Origin: Luscinia megarhynchos
Lineage: Eukaryota; Chordata; Aves; Passeriformes; Turdidae
Length of the DNA stretch: 64,000 nucleotides
Reading direction: 5' to 3'
NCBI GenBank assembly: GCA_034336665.1
Contig: CM067566.1
Coordinates: forward strand, 17,652,330 to 17,716,329
The notes beneath the pieces were generated by a model that made no database searches, was not told the origin of the DNA, and saw only the letters and a list, made by a program, of their open reading frames with translations. The translations under genes were made by a program, and so were the position numbers. Of this stretch, positions 1-12,900 are shown piece after piece. How positions within the stretch are numbered: the stretch's first letter is position 1; every line of letters starts with the position of its first letter.

Positions 1-2994
1 CTTCTCAAGATACAGGACAACCTCCTGCTGTGGGGTATCAAGCTCAGCACCTGCCAGGATTAGGTCCTTTAACTGAAACCTGTCATGTACTCAGGGATGG
101 GGAAAAGGAAGTTCTGAGGGTCTTAGCAATCCATATGTCTCACTATTAATCTGTTAGTGTACTATCTTTTAAACAACAAAAAAAGCAAATGCTCCAGCCA
201 GATCTGAAACATTCCAAAGAAGAAATGAATGGTTTAATTTAGTACTTTCTGTTGTACAAAATGAAAAATTCCAAGAGAATGCTGTTACAAGAAAGCATTT
301 GCTAATAATGCTTCTTACTCACTTGTTTAGAGAAAAAAATTGGCTGTTATTAGAAGAGCTTCAGAGACATGTGGAACTGCAGTCATATGAATGCAGGGGC
401 TGGAACCTGGCATTAATTTCAGTTTGCTGGTTTACTGCATCTTGTAAGTATCTACAAGAGAGCTGTATTTCTGCACTCACTATTAGAAAACCTATTACAG
501 AAAAGTCATTTAGGATGAACACCCCACATTCGTAGCCATAGGTGTCTTCTTCAGCTAAATTAAAAACCATAGTCTTTTCAGGTCATAAAAATCATCAGAA
601 TTTTAGTTACAAATTACACTACAGTAAGTGTCAGCATCTTTTCCACAGATTTAGCATTGTTTGAAGATAAATTGAAACAGATCAGTGCAATACTTAATTG
701 AGCTCTCAACAACATCATTGATAAAAGAGTATTAGAAGTCTTCAGGAGAGACTTTATTGATAGCTACTAAGATGCCATACAGCAATGCTTCTAAACAGAG
801 TGGATCAAATTTTCTCTAGTGCCCTAAGGCCTTTTCTATTGCTCTTGTGGCATAAAGAGACTTAAAGACAGCAGGCCTCAACCTCAGGGATATTTCCTGC
901 ATAACAAGATTTCTCAGGTAATAAATAGCTGCAACTACCTCTGTTCCTCAGCATATTAAGTACACGAAATAAGAATGATGCTCTACTCTGTGTCTCTTCT
1001 GCCAACAGCTCCAAAGATAAGTGTTCAAGCAAAATTCAGATAGTCTGAAGATCTCAGTCTCTGGCCAAGCAGAGAAAGTACCCCAATCAAAAGAAAATCA
1101 GAAACAACATAATGGGGCATATTTATTGCTGCTTCTTTTTTGCATACAAAGTGATGGACGAACCAAGTTGAGAGGCTGCAGTCACATCCTAAAACTCTGC
1201 TGTGTCAAAACTCTGCTGTCTGGACAGACCAGGCTGCCAGATACTGCTTTGATCCTAAGCCCTCTTAAACACAGTAGGGCCATCAAGAACTGTTCAACCT
1301 CCTAACAGACAATGAAAATTACCCCAGTGATGTTACTGCTCTCAACAGAACAAGGGCTAAACAGGATGATGAATACCTCATTTTTCCCCCATAAGATCTG
1401 GTATTTTGATTTTTGCAGGAAGTATATTAAAGCCATACAATATGTATGTAAATGATGTTTATGTATTCAATAGAAACATACCTGTATCTGAACCTATTTC
1501 TGCATGTTTACAGAAAATCTGATAGTACAATACTAGTATTCAGTTGTAATTCACTAATTCCCAGCAGAATTAATATCTTTCAAGAAAGCCCTTGGAAATG
1601 CTGATGACTAGCAACTATCGGTACAAGCCAGTTTTACAGATCATGGAAAATCAGTTTCTCATAGAAAGCATGACAGATACAGAATATTCTTACTGCAGAT
1701 GGGAAAAAAATTGTGCGCTATGATCCGTAAATCGATAAATATCCAACAAATCAGCAACACAAACAAGATGAGAGAACTTTATTTCATCTTCAATCAGAGA
1801 CTAAGATACATATACACTAGGTGAGATAGCAGTGAAATAGCTACTGTGCTAATTTTCCACTCATCTAGTAATACAGATCCTTTACATTTCAATACATTTT
1901 TTTCTCTCCTTTGTGATCATATTTTTATCTGCAGAGCTTTCAAGCCCAGGACACAAGCTGTGAAATATGTTAAGCTAGTGCTGGTTTTGGTTTTTAATAA
2001 AACAGAAAAATAACAATATAATGCTTTAAAAATCAATATGGTCTTCTACATTTAAAGTACCTTAGGATAATATTTGAAAACCAAAATAACAGCAAAAATG
2101 GGCTGGATTCAGGTGATAGAAAGCAAATGCAGAAGTGTACTAAAGAAGCCTACACATACACACAGCCCTCTACCTACAAAAAAGGATGTGGATAGGGTTT
2201 TATGCAGTAGGGATTTAAGCAGCACTTCTGCAAGAAGTGAGATTATTTTTTCAAATCAACAATTTAACCTTCATCTAAGAGCTGTCATATGTCCCAGCTT
2301 CCCCAGGTATGACCTCGTTTTCCACCTCAAAGTCCATTTCCAAGTGACGAAACAGGAATTTGGCCAGATGCCTTGGACACACAAATCTCTACAGCCACTG
2401 ATGTGGATGTCAGAAGTCCCAAGCAAATGGTTTCAGAGCATGTACAGGCCACCTGTACAGGCCCCTGTGCCCATTACTCTATCCAAGAAATGATGCACAA
2501 AACTAGGGTAAACCCTGCTCCTTTACTCCATAGGAAAAAATACACAAAAGCAAAACCTATTTGTAGCTGGACCCATAGCAGCAAAATTCAAAATTTTTGT
2601 TGTGTGCTATCCATACAGAAATGCAAGTTTGAGGGGAAGAGACAGAAATTGATGTGTAATTTGCAGATCAGAAGGGGCAGTGTAGGACTCTTTAGGAGGC
2701 AGATACAGGACATCATTTATAGCCCTCCCCTATGACAGCAGCCAGCACTGCTTTACTCTAAGTGAGAATCTCTGGTGCCTTCTGCTTCAATGCTTCACTC
2801 ACCCTTCTAGAGTATGCAGTACACACATCTGGAGACTAAGAAACCCCCCTGCTCAGGCAGCAAACATCTTCCAGCACTGGGATGGCTATGGATCAGCTAT
2901 TCCAGTGGCAGAAACAACGACAGCATTTTTATCTTTAGTACTTATTTTTAAATTACATTATTATCTTGTCTAGACATTATTACATTATTTTCTG
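1..2994. other. Non-coding DNA, no gene recognised
   Basis: This is AT-rich single-copy-looking sequence. The open frames here (up to about 140 codons at 2074-2493) overlap each other and encode no protein I recognise. They lack the flanking splice signals and composition that would make an exon convincing. A small CA-rich patch lies near 2150-2165, and CAAAACTCTGCTGT-like 14-mers occur twice close together around 1190-1220. I see no recognisable transposon and no RNA gene. Confidence 0.6.
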
Positions 2995-3080
2995 CTCCTT
3001 TGCCAAGACAGGTTGGACCAGAAGATCTTTGAGGGCCCTTGCAACATGGTGTTCTACAGGCTACAGTTCTGTAATCTGTA
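2995..3080 (+). repeat. CR1 LINE 3' end, old and diverged
   Basis: The stretch GGTTGGACCAGAAGATCTTT followed by GAGGGCCCTTGCAAC (from about 3011) matches the well-known end of the avian CR1 3' UTR, which normally reads as a 'GGTTGGACTAGATGATCTT...GGTCCCTTCCAAC' block and then ATTCTRTG octamers. The tail is decayed here: TTCTACAG and TTCTGTAATCTGT remain of the octamer tract near 3051-3080. Only the last 85 bp or so is recognisable, as expected for a heavily 5'-truncated CR1 copy. The element reads on the + strand, opposite to the better-preserved copy at 15581-15910. Divergence suggests an old insertion. I recognised this by eye; a RepeatMasker run would settle the subfamily and edges. Confidence 0.75.
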
Positions 3081-6000
3081 CAGCACCCTAAATGTAGAGA
3101 AAAATCTCAAACTCTTTACAATTTGGAGCAACATAAAATGATTGACATGCTTATCAAAACAACCAGCTCAAGATTTTACATTTGTTTTCTAGTTGCTCAA
3201 GTATTTCTACAGACACTACTTAGGAACTAGCATATGTTTTGAGAAAGTCATTTTCCCACTGTATGCTAGCTTGCATGCATTACAGTTTGTACTTTTCTTT
3301 AAAAAGAAGTGGGAGACTACTGAGATATTATTGTACTCCACATTTATCCAGTTACCCTTTTTTTACCAGACACATTTGTCATTCTGTTGGAAAAATAAGT
3401 GTTTGATACTTATCATATGCTCACAGACTTCAGCCACGGTTACTATTTTAAAATGCAGGGTAGCTGAAGAGCCCTTTTATTATTTATGTTTGCTGTGTCT
3501 CCACTCATACTACTTCTTGCCAAGGGAATAAGACCAGTGGCAATAAGGGCCGAACTCTTAGACTGATAAACACAGTATTTTCCAAACCTATTGTGCAGCT
3601 GACTACTGGGCTTGCCTGTGTAACCACAGTGGCTGTGAACTCCTCATTTGTGAGCTGCTGGGAAAGCAGGGAATTCCTGCTGGGACACCCAGAGCACATC
3701 TCCCTCTGGCATTCTGGCTCCATGCACGGTTGGGACTTACCCAGATGATGGTGGTGGTACCTGTTCAGGTGGAAAGAGCCTGACACTGGTGCAACAGCCT
3801 GCAAGGAGTGTTGCTTCACCTGACACAGCAAGCAAGCAGCCTGTGAGGGTGTGGGGGTGGCTGCCCACAGCCATGCTGAAACAGACCTTGGTACCCTCCC
3901 TCCTAATGAGTCATGCACTGGGCTGGGGGTTGAGCATGGGGCTACATGTGGGATAAGGTGTTTTTCAGTGGAAGGTTCTGATTTGCTCTATTCTTTAATG
4001 TTTTACAGAACAAGACATACAGAAAAGAAAGTTTATCTGTTTCTATATTTGATGCACTGGACTTCTGTTTCTGATGCTGTTGACTACGTTATTGGTTTTA
4101 AGTTTACATCAGAGGAAAGAAAATTGCCAGGAGGTTATGTAGAAAGACTTAAAAAATATTAGACATCTCACAAAATAGGTGTATTTCAGAAGAAAGATAC
4201 ATCCATTGTGTCTGCATATGGTGCTCAACATGAGAGCCTAGATCACAAGGCTCAACCTGAGCTGCCTGGTCCATGACAGCCCCCCTCAAACCTTCCAGCC
4301 TGATTTAGGAAGATCAAAACAGAAGTCCAGAGTGACACACATCATCTAAAATTGCTTCAATATTTTTGAGATAAGAAGAGGAATGCTAGGGGGCATCTAG
4401 ATCTGCCTTCAGCTAGCTGTAGCATGGGCTGACAGCTGTAAGCAGAAGATGAAGGTTTTCTTTTGGGTGGCTGCCCAGCTGCAAACACTCACTGGCAGAG
4501 GTGAAAGGCCCCTGACTCACATGTTTCCAGTTCTTCAAAATACCCATTTGTCAAAAAAAGTGGCATATTAACTACCATGCTCCTTGTTCAAGGCAAACAC
4601 TGTCCTCCAAAGTCCCTTCCAATCCCCACTTTTGGAGCATCTCCCAGTGATTAAGCTGGGAAGTAGGGAAAGCACTCATGGTGCTACCAAATTTTCATTT
4701 ACAGCTGGTAGAGCAAAGAGCAGATAGAACGTTTCTGCTGAAACATGCCCCACAGAATCCACCCTCCCCTCTGCCTCCACCTCCAGACTGCTCCAGCCAT
4801 CCCACACACACAGCTCCTCTTCCTTCTCCAGAGGAGCAGCACATCTGCCCCCACCCAGCACTCTGCCTGCACCTCCTCCTCTCAGCAAGGGCAGCCCAGC
4901 CATCATGTAGGTGCTGCTTCCTGCTGGGGGGAAAGGAGGTATTCCTCAGAAATCCCTGCTGGCACCAGCATGTGCCACGTGCACTGGGAGCTGGGTTATC
5001 TCCCTCTCTTCTATGGCTCTACCTGGAGCACACCAAAACTTCCTTATGCTTCACAAGCAAATATCACCCAGCATTTCCTAGAGCTCTTCAGCTGCATGTC
5101 AGAGAGCCTTATCCCTCCTTGCTCTGTTTTACTGCCCAGGGCCCTGCTATCTTCTGGGGCTAACTCCACCAAGCTGCCAGCAAGGAAGGATCCCAAAAAC
5201 ACTGCTTACCTCAACCTGCAGGCTCATAAATGAACAACTTTTGCAGGGGGCAGTGCTAATGACCAGAACCAGCTCCACTGTGGCTGGCCTTGAATCAGCT
5301 CAGGAGAAAGGACTCGTGAAAAACAGTATCCATCACTCCTGAAAACTGCCTGGCACAGTGTGATAAGTTCAACTGCAGACCACATGCATTTTCTGGCTTT
5401 GAACAAATAGCACAAGTCAATTCTCTATAAATTCAAAATGCATATTAGAACAGGGAAACATATTTTAAGTGGGTTTCACATCCTTCCTCTCTTTTTCACC
5501 CGAACTGCTGGAGATTAAGCCTGCCACTTCACTTTTTCATTCTTTTGCCACATAATGAGACATGAAGAGAGTTCATTGCCTTTTGTCACCCCCAAATCAC
5601 CTGGATGAGACACAAGGAAACAACCTGTGCCTGAGCTGGGATTTTGAGGGGTAAGGGATGGCAGCAGTGGGAGGGCATATTGGGAAACAGCTTTTAATTG
5701 CACTTCTTGAAAAATGCTGCTGTGGAGAAAATGACTGATGTAGAAAGCTAGACAGGCTGAAAGCAGCCACCATAGTGCAACCCACTCAGGGAGCTGAAGA
5801 AATAAGTGGCATTTTTGTACTCTGAGTGGCCTAAACAAATAAATTACAGTCTTGATAACCTTTTATTTCAGAGCTGTGCCATTTGTGCTACTCCAGTTGG
5901 ATTGTGTCATTCCCAGGATAAATCCTCAATTGCAAGGGCTTTAAAATTGAGCTATAAAAATTTCCTCTGGGCAGAAATCTGGCAAAATGTAGCACAATGG

Positions 6001-7379
6001 AAAAAAGAAGCAAAGGGAATCAGTCTAAAAATAGAAGTAAGTAAAAGAACTTGGGAACCTTTAGGTGGACAACAATTTGTCAAACTTTTCTCCCTTGCAC
6101 TCTGCTAAGCAAAAGAGGGTGGGGGGCACATTGGAGAGACAGGACAGCTTGCTGCAGTTCCTGAGAAAAGCACCTTCACTGCCAAGGTTTGGGAAAACAG
6201 GACAGTGGCCAAAATGCCACTGTGAGTGAGGAGGTCTCAAACTGGAAAGGATGAGGCAGGTTGAAATACGTGACAAGCTGCTTAGCCCCAGGTGATTACC
6301 CTTCCCAAAAGCCACCCCAGGAGCTGAGTCACCCTCCTAAACTTAAACTCAGCCTACCTAAATCTCACCTACATTCCTCCTCCTGTTGTTTCCTACTTGC
6401 TGCCTCCACATTTAAACCTTGCTGTGGTTCTCTCTATCCCTGCTGAGATGCCTTCAGAGACACCCTGCTTGGAAGCACTAGGCATGAGGCTGACTCTGTG
6501 CTTTATTACCTCATAAAAGCTTAGTTTCTCTCCATAGCTTAGTTTTTATGTGCAAATTAAAATAACTTTTGTTTAAGTTTGCTGCTACCAGAACAACACA
6601 GGCATGGTTGGGAGAGCAGATTCACAGCTAGTGGGAAGTTAGTCCACTGAGTGTTCACCCCATGACAGCACCCAGGGCAATGCCTAAATTTTCTGTATTT
6701 ACAAGAGTAAGAAATAATGCCTCAAATATACTAGAACAGGTGGCAACACGGAAGAAGGGTGGAAATTACAGTGGAAAGAGAAAACAAAAGAAAAGCCAAT
6801 CCTGTAAAAGCCTGTTCTCTCTCGCTAAGTTGGGCAGACTGTCCTTGAGAGAGAAGGGCTGCTTGGGAAATGCAACACAGCCCCACAGCATCTCACATAC
6901 CACAGTGCCACACAGCCATGAAGGGCTGAAGGTGACACTGTCAAGCCTTGCTGATATCCATCCTATTTTTAAAACTGCCAACAGAGCTCAAGTTGGCTTA
7001 TGACCTCCAGTCCTCCCATGCTCCCGAGGAACCATCCACAGAGGAGGGACAGGCACTCTGGCAAAAGCTCTGTCTGTATGACAAGGCAGCAAGGCACAGG
7101 CCAAACACAGTGCTGTGTCCATCCTGATGTGCTGTCACAGTGTTAGGCTCTGACTAATTTTCACAACAGCTTCTTGGTGTAATGCAGTCTCTGGGCAATA
7201 AGAAGAGCTGCAGTAGCAGGAGCTTGCTGGACCATGCACACCACCTCTGAGCAGCATTTCAGCTTGTTTTGGGGTATTACATGAAAAAAATAAGGAGCTG
7301 AGCTACAGTCAGTGTTTAAAAATAAACAAATTGCCAATGTCAAAGCCTCTGTAATACTGCAAGCCCAAGCTAATGTTTT
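3081..7379. other. Non-coding DNA with two GC-richer patches
   Basis: No gene is recognised. Two stretches, about 3580-3960 and 4680-5240, are richer in C and G and in CAG/CTG words than their surroundings. They hold overlapping open frames on both strands (up to about 160 codons), which is what stop-poor composition produces by chance. Around 4586-4632, GTCCTCCAAAGTCCCTTCC resembles the last part of a CR1 3' UTR on the + strand, but too little remains to call it firmly. Nothing else recognisable was seen. Confidence 0.55.
4586..4632 (+). repeat. Possible CR1 3'-end scrap
   Basis: The words CCTCCAAAGTCCCTTCCAAT match the 'atctcc aaaggtcccttccaacc' block near the 3' end of avian CR1 elements. 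No ATTCTRTG tail follows and the upstream block is unclear. It could be an ancient CR1 relic or chance resemblance over about 40 bp. Confidence 0.3.
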
Positions 7380-8060
7380 TTATAAAGGGGAAAACAACAT
7401 TCAGATTTAAAACACATTTTCATTCTAATAACTTAAAGTGTCATTATTAGCATATGCAAAGAATATGAAGCAAACAAGCATATTTTCATATCTTTGAAGC
7501 ATTCCTCTAATAATATAATGTTTCATACACGTGAGGAATAACACATTTAGGTGTTGGCTGCCAGAGTTAATGACATCAGGCACTGATGAAACGTCTCGGC
7601 ATGCCCCAAAGTTACACAAAATAAAGAACTACTGATTTGAATTGCATCCAACTCTGCAACTCTCTATCTTCAGGGCAATCCAAGAGTAGATTTTCTTGAA
7701 TGTTTTTCATTAAATGCCATCGTGCCATACTAGATAAGAGATTCTATTTGGACTAGCAGCTACTTCCAATTTTCGCCCCAAAATAAAAGAGGGTTTATCA
7801 ATTCCAATCAGTTTTATACAGAATTAGTTGTCAAGTTTCAATAGCTGGCATGCATCTGAAAACATAAATTCAGCACCAGTGTCAAATGACTAATACAACC
7901 TTATAGAAGAGGCCTGAATGTATAGTCCTGCTGGGATTGACCAACTGCATTTAAAATATCAGCACTTTTATGTTATAATAGCGCCTATTAACAACAGTTG
8001 GCTGACATTAGATATATTCAAGCTAAGCATCAATTAAAAAATTGCTTATCTGTTTGAAAA
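7380..8060. promoter_or_regulatory. Candidate conserved non-coding block
   Basis: This AT-rich but compositionally complex stretch has no repeats and many homeodomain/POU-like words: TATGCAAAG near 7454, a CRE-like TGACATCA near 7571, and a CAGTTG E-box or MYB-type site at 7995-8000. That texture is typical of developmental enhancers conserved across birds and other amniotes, but conservation itself cannot be seen from one sequence. No coding potential is apparent. The call is inference from texture only. Confidence 0.3.
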
Positions 8061-8375
8061 TCTGGAAAGTGAGTATGGGTTCTCACATGGGCAGAAAGTA
8101 ATACAAACGAAATAATTGCTGTGGTGTCCTGGGACTGCATCGCTTTGACTAACAGACACTGCTATTTTTCTGCCTTCTTTAAGACAAATTCTTACAGATA
8201 TATGTGTCCCTGTCAAGCTATGCTGCATTTCTGAACAATCATCTTTTATTTTTAAAATAGCATCATTTAGAGGTCCTACAGAAAGCCAGGGGCAGAGGGT
8301 ATTACACAAACAAAATGTACTAAAATTCTTGTCCCATATAGTTCACAGTGCTAACAGACATGAAAGGTATCCTGC

Positions 8376-8475
8376 AAGCACCATCTTTATGGGAAACTGA
8401 GGCACCACTACATTCAGGGTATTGCCCAAGGTCACAAAACCAGCCACTCACCTCTCCTGAACCCAGGACCATAAA
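8376..8475 (-). repeat. MIR SINE fragment
   Basis: GGGAAACTGAGGCAC (from 8391), then TTGCCCAAGGTCACA (from 8422) and GAACCCAGGACC (from 8459) occur in the order and spacing of the reverse complement of the MIR core. In the MIR sense strand these are the 'gggttcgaatccc' promoter-side part, the 'tgtgaccttgggcaag' core and the 'gtgcctcagtttcc' core. MIR is a tRNA-derived SINE that was active early in amniote history and survives in bird genomes as decayed copies. This copy retains only about 100 bp and has a gap or substitution block after the GAGGCAC word. It is the best MIR match in the window. Confidence 0.75.
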
Positions 8476-9952
8476 GCTACACTAGCAGTAAATCCAAGAG
8501 AACTCCTTAGGGACTCACAAACGAGCTCAAATAAGTGCCAACCAGTTTAAATGTTAAATAGGCCATCGCTAACTCCGATCAAAATGCTTTAGTCTTCATT
8601 GTATCTGAGAGTGATCTAAATTAGAAATACAGACATATTCCTGAGAGCAAGAACACATGGTTCCCTACCCAGCTACTCTAATCACTGCCCATCTTTACAC
8701 CCCACTGGATGTCTGCCCAGCTCTGGCAAAGTTTTGAGCAGCACTTCAGCTTAGAGGGGTGGGAGGTGTGGAAGATATCCTGCTCCCTCCCACCTGCCCC
8801 CCAAAGCCAACCTTCAGCCCACCACTGCAGCCACACTCCTGAGGGCATGCTGGTGGGAAAACCACACAAGAAAAATGCAATCCAAACCCTCAAACACTTC
8901 CATGGTCAAATGTCCTGATCAGTCAGCTACATTGTAAAAGTGGAGATGGGTTTTTTCAGCTGTTCTGTCAAATTAAAAAAAGCCAGTCATGGCTATTTTG
9001 TCCAAGGATATAGGAGACATTTTGAGGAGAGTGCAAAGGGCTTTCTCCAGTGGGTCAAGACACTTCCCTGTAATTCAGTAAATAGTCTGGAATGCAAAGT
9101 TAAGGAAAGAATTGTTCTTCTCTACATTTCATATTGGTTCTGACTGTCAAGGCATCAGCCTTCTACAGACAATACCAAGGAAATCCATACCCCTAGAGGC
9201 ATCTCTAGGTTCAGATGTAGGGCCTCAGAGTTGGCCACACTGCCTCCTTAACCATCATCAGCACCCCTGGAGCTAAGAGTAATAAGGACCTGACACCCCC
9301 ACCACTTTACCAGCAGACTCTGGAAATTCTTCAGGACAGTTAATGTAGAGCAAAATACTCCCTGTGTCAGCCAGGAGAGGTGTCCAAAAATAGTAGTCCA
9401 CCACTAACATCAGTTGCACCACTGTCTGTGTGAGGAGCATAGTTTCTGGTTGTCTGGTCAAATCTCCCACTGTTCACTTCATTGTACACATTTCTCATTC
9501 ATTAATGTAACAACAACAAGCTCACAGTAATAGGATCTTGCCACGAGAAGATGATTTCTTGCTTTCAAAAATAAATATCTCTGTTTCACCTTCACATTGT
9601 TTTTATAATACAGTAGGAGATCTTCATCCTGTCAAGTTTTATTTTCATCCCACTGACATAATTTCTTAATTAAAAGAAAAGATAAGTAGATGAATTCAAC
9701 CAGGTGCTATGGCTGATATGAAGCACAGTTCCTCAGGAAAATAAAAACAATCAAGTCAGAGAAGAAGGGAGTGTGCCTGGCAATCATTTCTTATAGCCAG
9801 CCATGAGCAGTGGTAGGTGGCCTTAACTGCCTCTCGTGGTTGTTTGTTCTGCAGTTTTGCAATGTCTTCTAGCTGTCTTTTCATTTTCTTTATTGTTGTA
9901 TTTATTTTTTAATGATTCTTCGCTGAGGAGTTTCAGCTAAGAGAACAGAGAA
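8476..9952. other. Non-coding DNA, nothing recognised
   Basis: Mixed-composition sequence with short overlapping open frames on both strands (for example 8678-8893 and 8709-8918 opposite each other), none resembling a known protein. An AT-rich, possibly constrained part lies at 9480-9690. No repeats, RNA genes or splice-flanked exon candidates were recognised. Confidence 0.5.
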
Positions 9953-9954
9953 CC

Positions 9955-9972
9955 AGCAGCAGCAGCAGCATT
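9955..9972. repeat. (AGC)n trinucleotide run
   Basis: Six uninterrupted AGC units lie just upstream of the CCCCG/CGGGG inverted repeat at 9981-9994. On the + strand one frame that is open from about 9916 to 10221 reads this as a run of six serines. I do not think this is an exon: the translation shows no recognisable domain and the frame is short. It is most simply a microsatellite. Confidence 0.8.
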
Positions 9973-9980
9973 TCCCTCCT

Positions 9981-9994
9981 CCCCGTGCGCGGGG
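9981..9994. repeat. CpG-bearing inverted repeat
   Basis: CCCCGTGCGCGGGG forms a 5-bp perfect stem (CCCCG/CGGGG) around TGCG and contains three CpGs in a region otherwise almost free of CpG. It directly follows the AGC run and a short pyrimidine tract. It could be a GC-box-like remnant, a local mutational oddity or a piece of a 5' exon; nothing around it decides. Confidence 0.6.
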
Positions 9995-12900
9995 CAAGTG
10001 AGGATTTTGCATTTCATACATCATTTACAACTTGTGGATGTGAGGCTGCCACCAAGCCCATCGTGGCTCAGACAGCATTCCAGCACCAAAAACCTCAGCT
10101 GGCAGCCAGAATCCTACTGAAAAACACTGGGGAGAAGTACATTATAAAGAACTGCTTTTGTAAAGTCTCAGTCACTGCAGAAATAAAACATTTTAGCTTG
10201 TATGAATATTCTCTTTCATAACAAATCAGTGTATGCCAAAATGCCCTACGTATTACAGGAGATGTAAAATGCATAATGCTTTGCTCCCCAAAAATAACTT
10301 ATATTTTGAATGTGTTTGAACTGTACCTCTTACCCCTGGAGACCAATACAAGCACTGAATAGAACCCTATCGTTTCAAGACAACTGAAGAAGTATTAGAA
10401 ACATGCTGCTTAGTTAGAGAGACAGAGGCCAGCAACAAAACCAACCAAAGAGGAATAAACTACAAAAGTGAAAAAAGTTCTATGTTTACGGAGTTTCCTC
10501 TAAAGGAGAGACATTAATGAGCAGCTAAAGACTACAAACAGCAGAGGGCAAAATTAACAGGATTTTTTAATTGACTAAGAGAAAGAGCTGCTCTGGTTTC
10601 TGGGAGCCAGAGTCTGGGGCATAGGCTCCTGTGTGCTCACAACAATAGGCAGTGGAACACTCAACTGAAACTGTCATTGTGTTAGCATCACTAGGAAACC
10701 ACATCAAAGAGGCACTCCAGGAAGAATAAAACGTGTCAAATAAGAGGGTTTAGGGAGAAAAACCTTCTCAGGGACAAGAAGGTAAGTGAAGAAAAAAGCC
10801 TATACAGGAAACCACAAACTTTAATGGAGCTGGTGATTATTTTGCTTTAATTCAGGCCACAGAAATGTTTGATCCTCTATATAAACATAAAGCCTTGAAA
10901 CGATCTGTCCTGCAAGGCAAATCTACTAAATAATGCAGAGTTCCCAATGGAAAAGAAACCTTCTTCCATCTATGGAGGGATTTTTAAAGGGCAACATCAG
11001 AGATCTGAGCTTTTAATTGTATCTTGCATTTAAATTTAACAACAGATCTATTGTTTTCTTTAAACAGATTAAGAAAAAAAGGCAAAATGACTTAACAGCA
11101 TCCAAAGTGAAGGCAGGATAACAAGGAAGGCAAAACTAGAGGCAAAAGCACTTACAAAATGTACATCCTTAACTCTTCTTGCTGTGCAGGCAGGACCTCA
11201 CCCTCAGATGCTGGGTCACTGATAGTCTTAGAAAGAGCAAAGACTGCTGAGGTTTATAGCTGAAAATGGAGCAGATCAGTGACTGCAGGAAACCCAGGCA
11301 AGTACAGCATAAAAGGCACAACTCATCCTGTGTCTTGGGGATAGCTGGGAACAAGCTACCATCATTCAACCAACAACAACCACCATTCAGTGACACCACC
11401 ACTCAGTCAGGAGAGCCAGGAGGGGTCGGATGCTCAGTGGCATTTCTAGGATGCAGGCAGACACCCATGGGCACCCCTGAGCAGAGAGGCAGGAAGAGCT
11501 GCCCCACTGTCACCCCTCTGCACCCTTGGACAATCAAAGCAGGCAGGCTGACCCCCAGGTCTGTCCTGCCTGTTAGGGACCCCCAGAGCTTGCACAAGCA
11601 AGGGTGGCATTTGTGGAAGCCTGTGGTGCCCAGCACTGCTGTTAGTCAGTGCTGTGTCCTACCAGGTGATGCACAAGCAACCCCAGAAACCCAGCAGCAC
11701 AGACCTCTCCAGGCCCAGCACTCCACCATTCTGTCTCCTCTAACATCTGCTCATGGAAAGGAGAAAGGGAAGAAGCAGGAAAAAAAATTATTTCACTTTT
11801 TCTTTCTATGATATGAGTAGCAAGGCCATGGTTAGCAAAACTGCATGTTATTTTATTTTCCTCTCCAGTTAACCTATACACCAGTAGCATTATGAGAATT
11901 AAGGAATTTAAAGAAATAAAATAATAAATGTAATAACAGTGTTGAAATATGTTTCCCCACACAGAGTTTGTGTTACTGTCTAATAAAATTTAATATATAC
12001 TTAAATTTAAGCACAGAAGACTTTGCAGGATGAAAGTAACATACCATTCAAATAATTCATTTCATCTGATACTCATAGGTCTTTGATTAACATGACTGCA
12101 ACTAAAAGAAAAAAATCCCATCTTCCTTTTTTCTTCTTTCTTTTTATAGTACTTTGCACTTCTTTTTCATGCAACAAAGTCAGCTACCCTTTTATTTACA
12201 ATCAGATCCACTTCCATGTTCAAAATTCTTTCTGTCTGAAACTGTGTGTCTTTTAAGAATACAGGAGAAGCAGGGAGGAGGGACAGCTCTGTTGATGCTT
12301 CTGAAAAATATCCATAAAAGGATGTATCTGGCAGTCTCTAAAAAAAAGAGCTGTGGGGGAAGTCTGTGCTGGGACATGAGGAACAAAAGGGGATGGGACA
12401 CAAAGGCACAGGGGGCACTGCTGGGCCAGGGAGATGAAATAGGCAGAGCTGGTGCCTGGTGGGAGCACCTCTGACAGCTGTTGCTGGGGAACCCCATAAT
12501 ATTTTCTCTAGGGGCCATATTTTCTGTAGGGCTGGTACTTGACTGATATTATGTGGGAGCTCAGCAATTATTAATAATTAATAAGAAACAAAATTAAGTA
12601 AGAATATCATTTGTCAAGGTTTCAGTTTGCTAGGTGCAGCATACTGGACGCAACAAACTTCCCAATATTGCTTCTTTCACATGGTTTTCTTCAGGCTGGT
12701 ATTGCTGGACTCAGGCTCCCCATCCAAGCCAGGCAAGCTCAGTCCTTCCCTTCCCAGAAGGCTTGGGAAGAGCTGTGTCCCCAGCCTCTGCCCAGAGAGG
12801 AAGGTGTCTATCACTGTGGCCACTGAACCTGGCAGAGGCATCTGACACTAAATTGGGATGCTGCCAGGATCCCTGCGAGTGCCTGAGGACTGTGAGTTAC

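Noticed and set aside
4678..5233. Overlapping 161- and 162-codon frames on the + strand
   Set aside because: Two frames open together in a C-rich stretch is a composition effect. Neither translation resembles a protein.
10773..10795. Consensus splice donor AAG/GTAAGT at 10782
   Set aside because: No convincing acceptor with an open, bounded exon upstream; such donors occur by chance in a window this long.
11266..11811. Longest open frame of the window, 181 codons on the + strand
   Set aside because: It lies in a GC-richer, stop-poor patch with frames on the opposite strand too. The translation has no recognisable domain, and a frame of this length is expected by chance in 64 kb.
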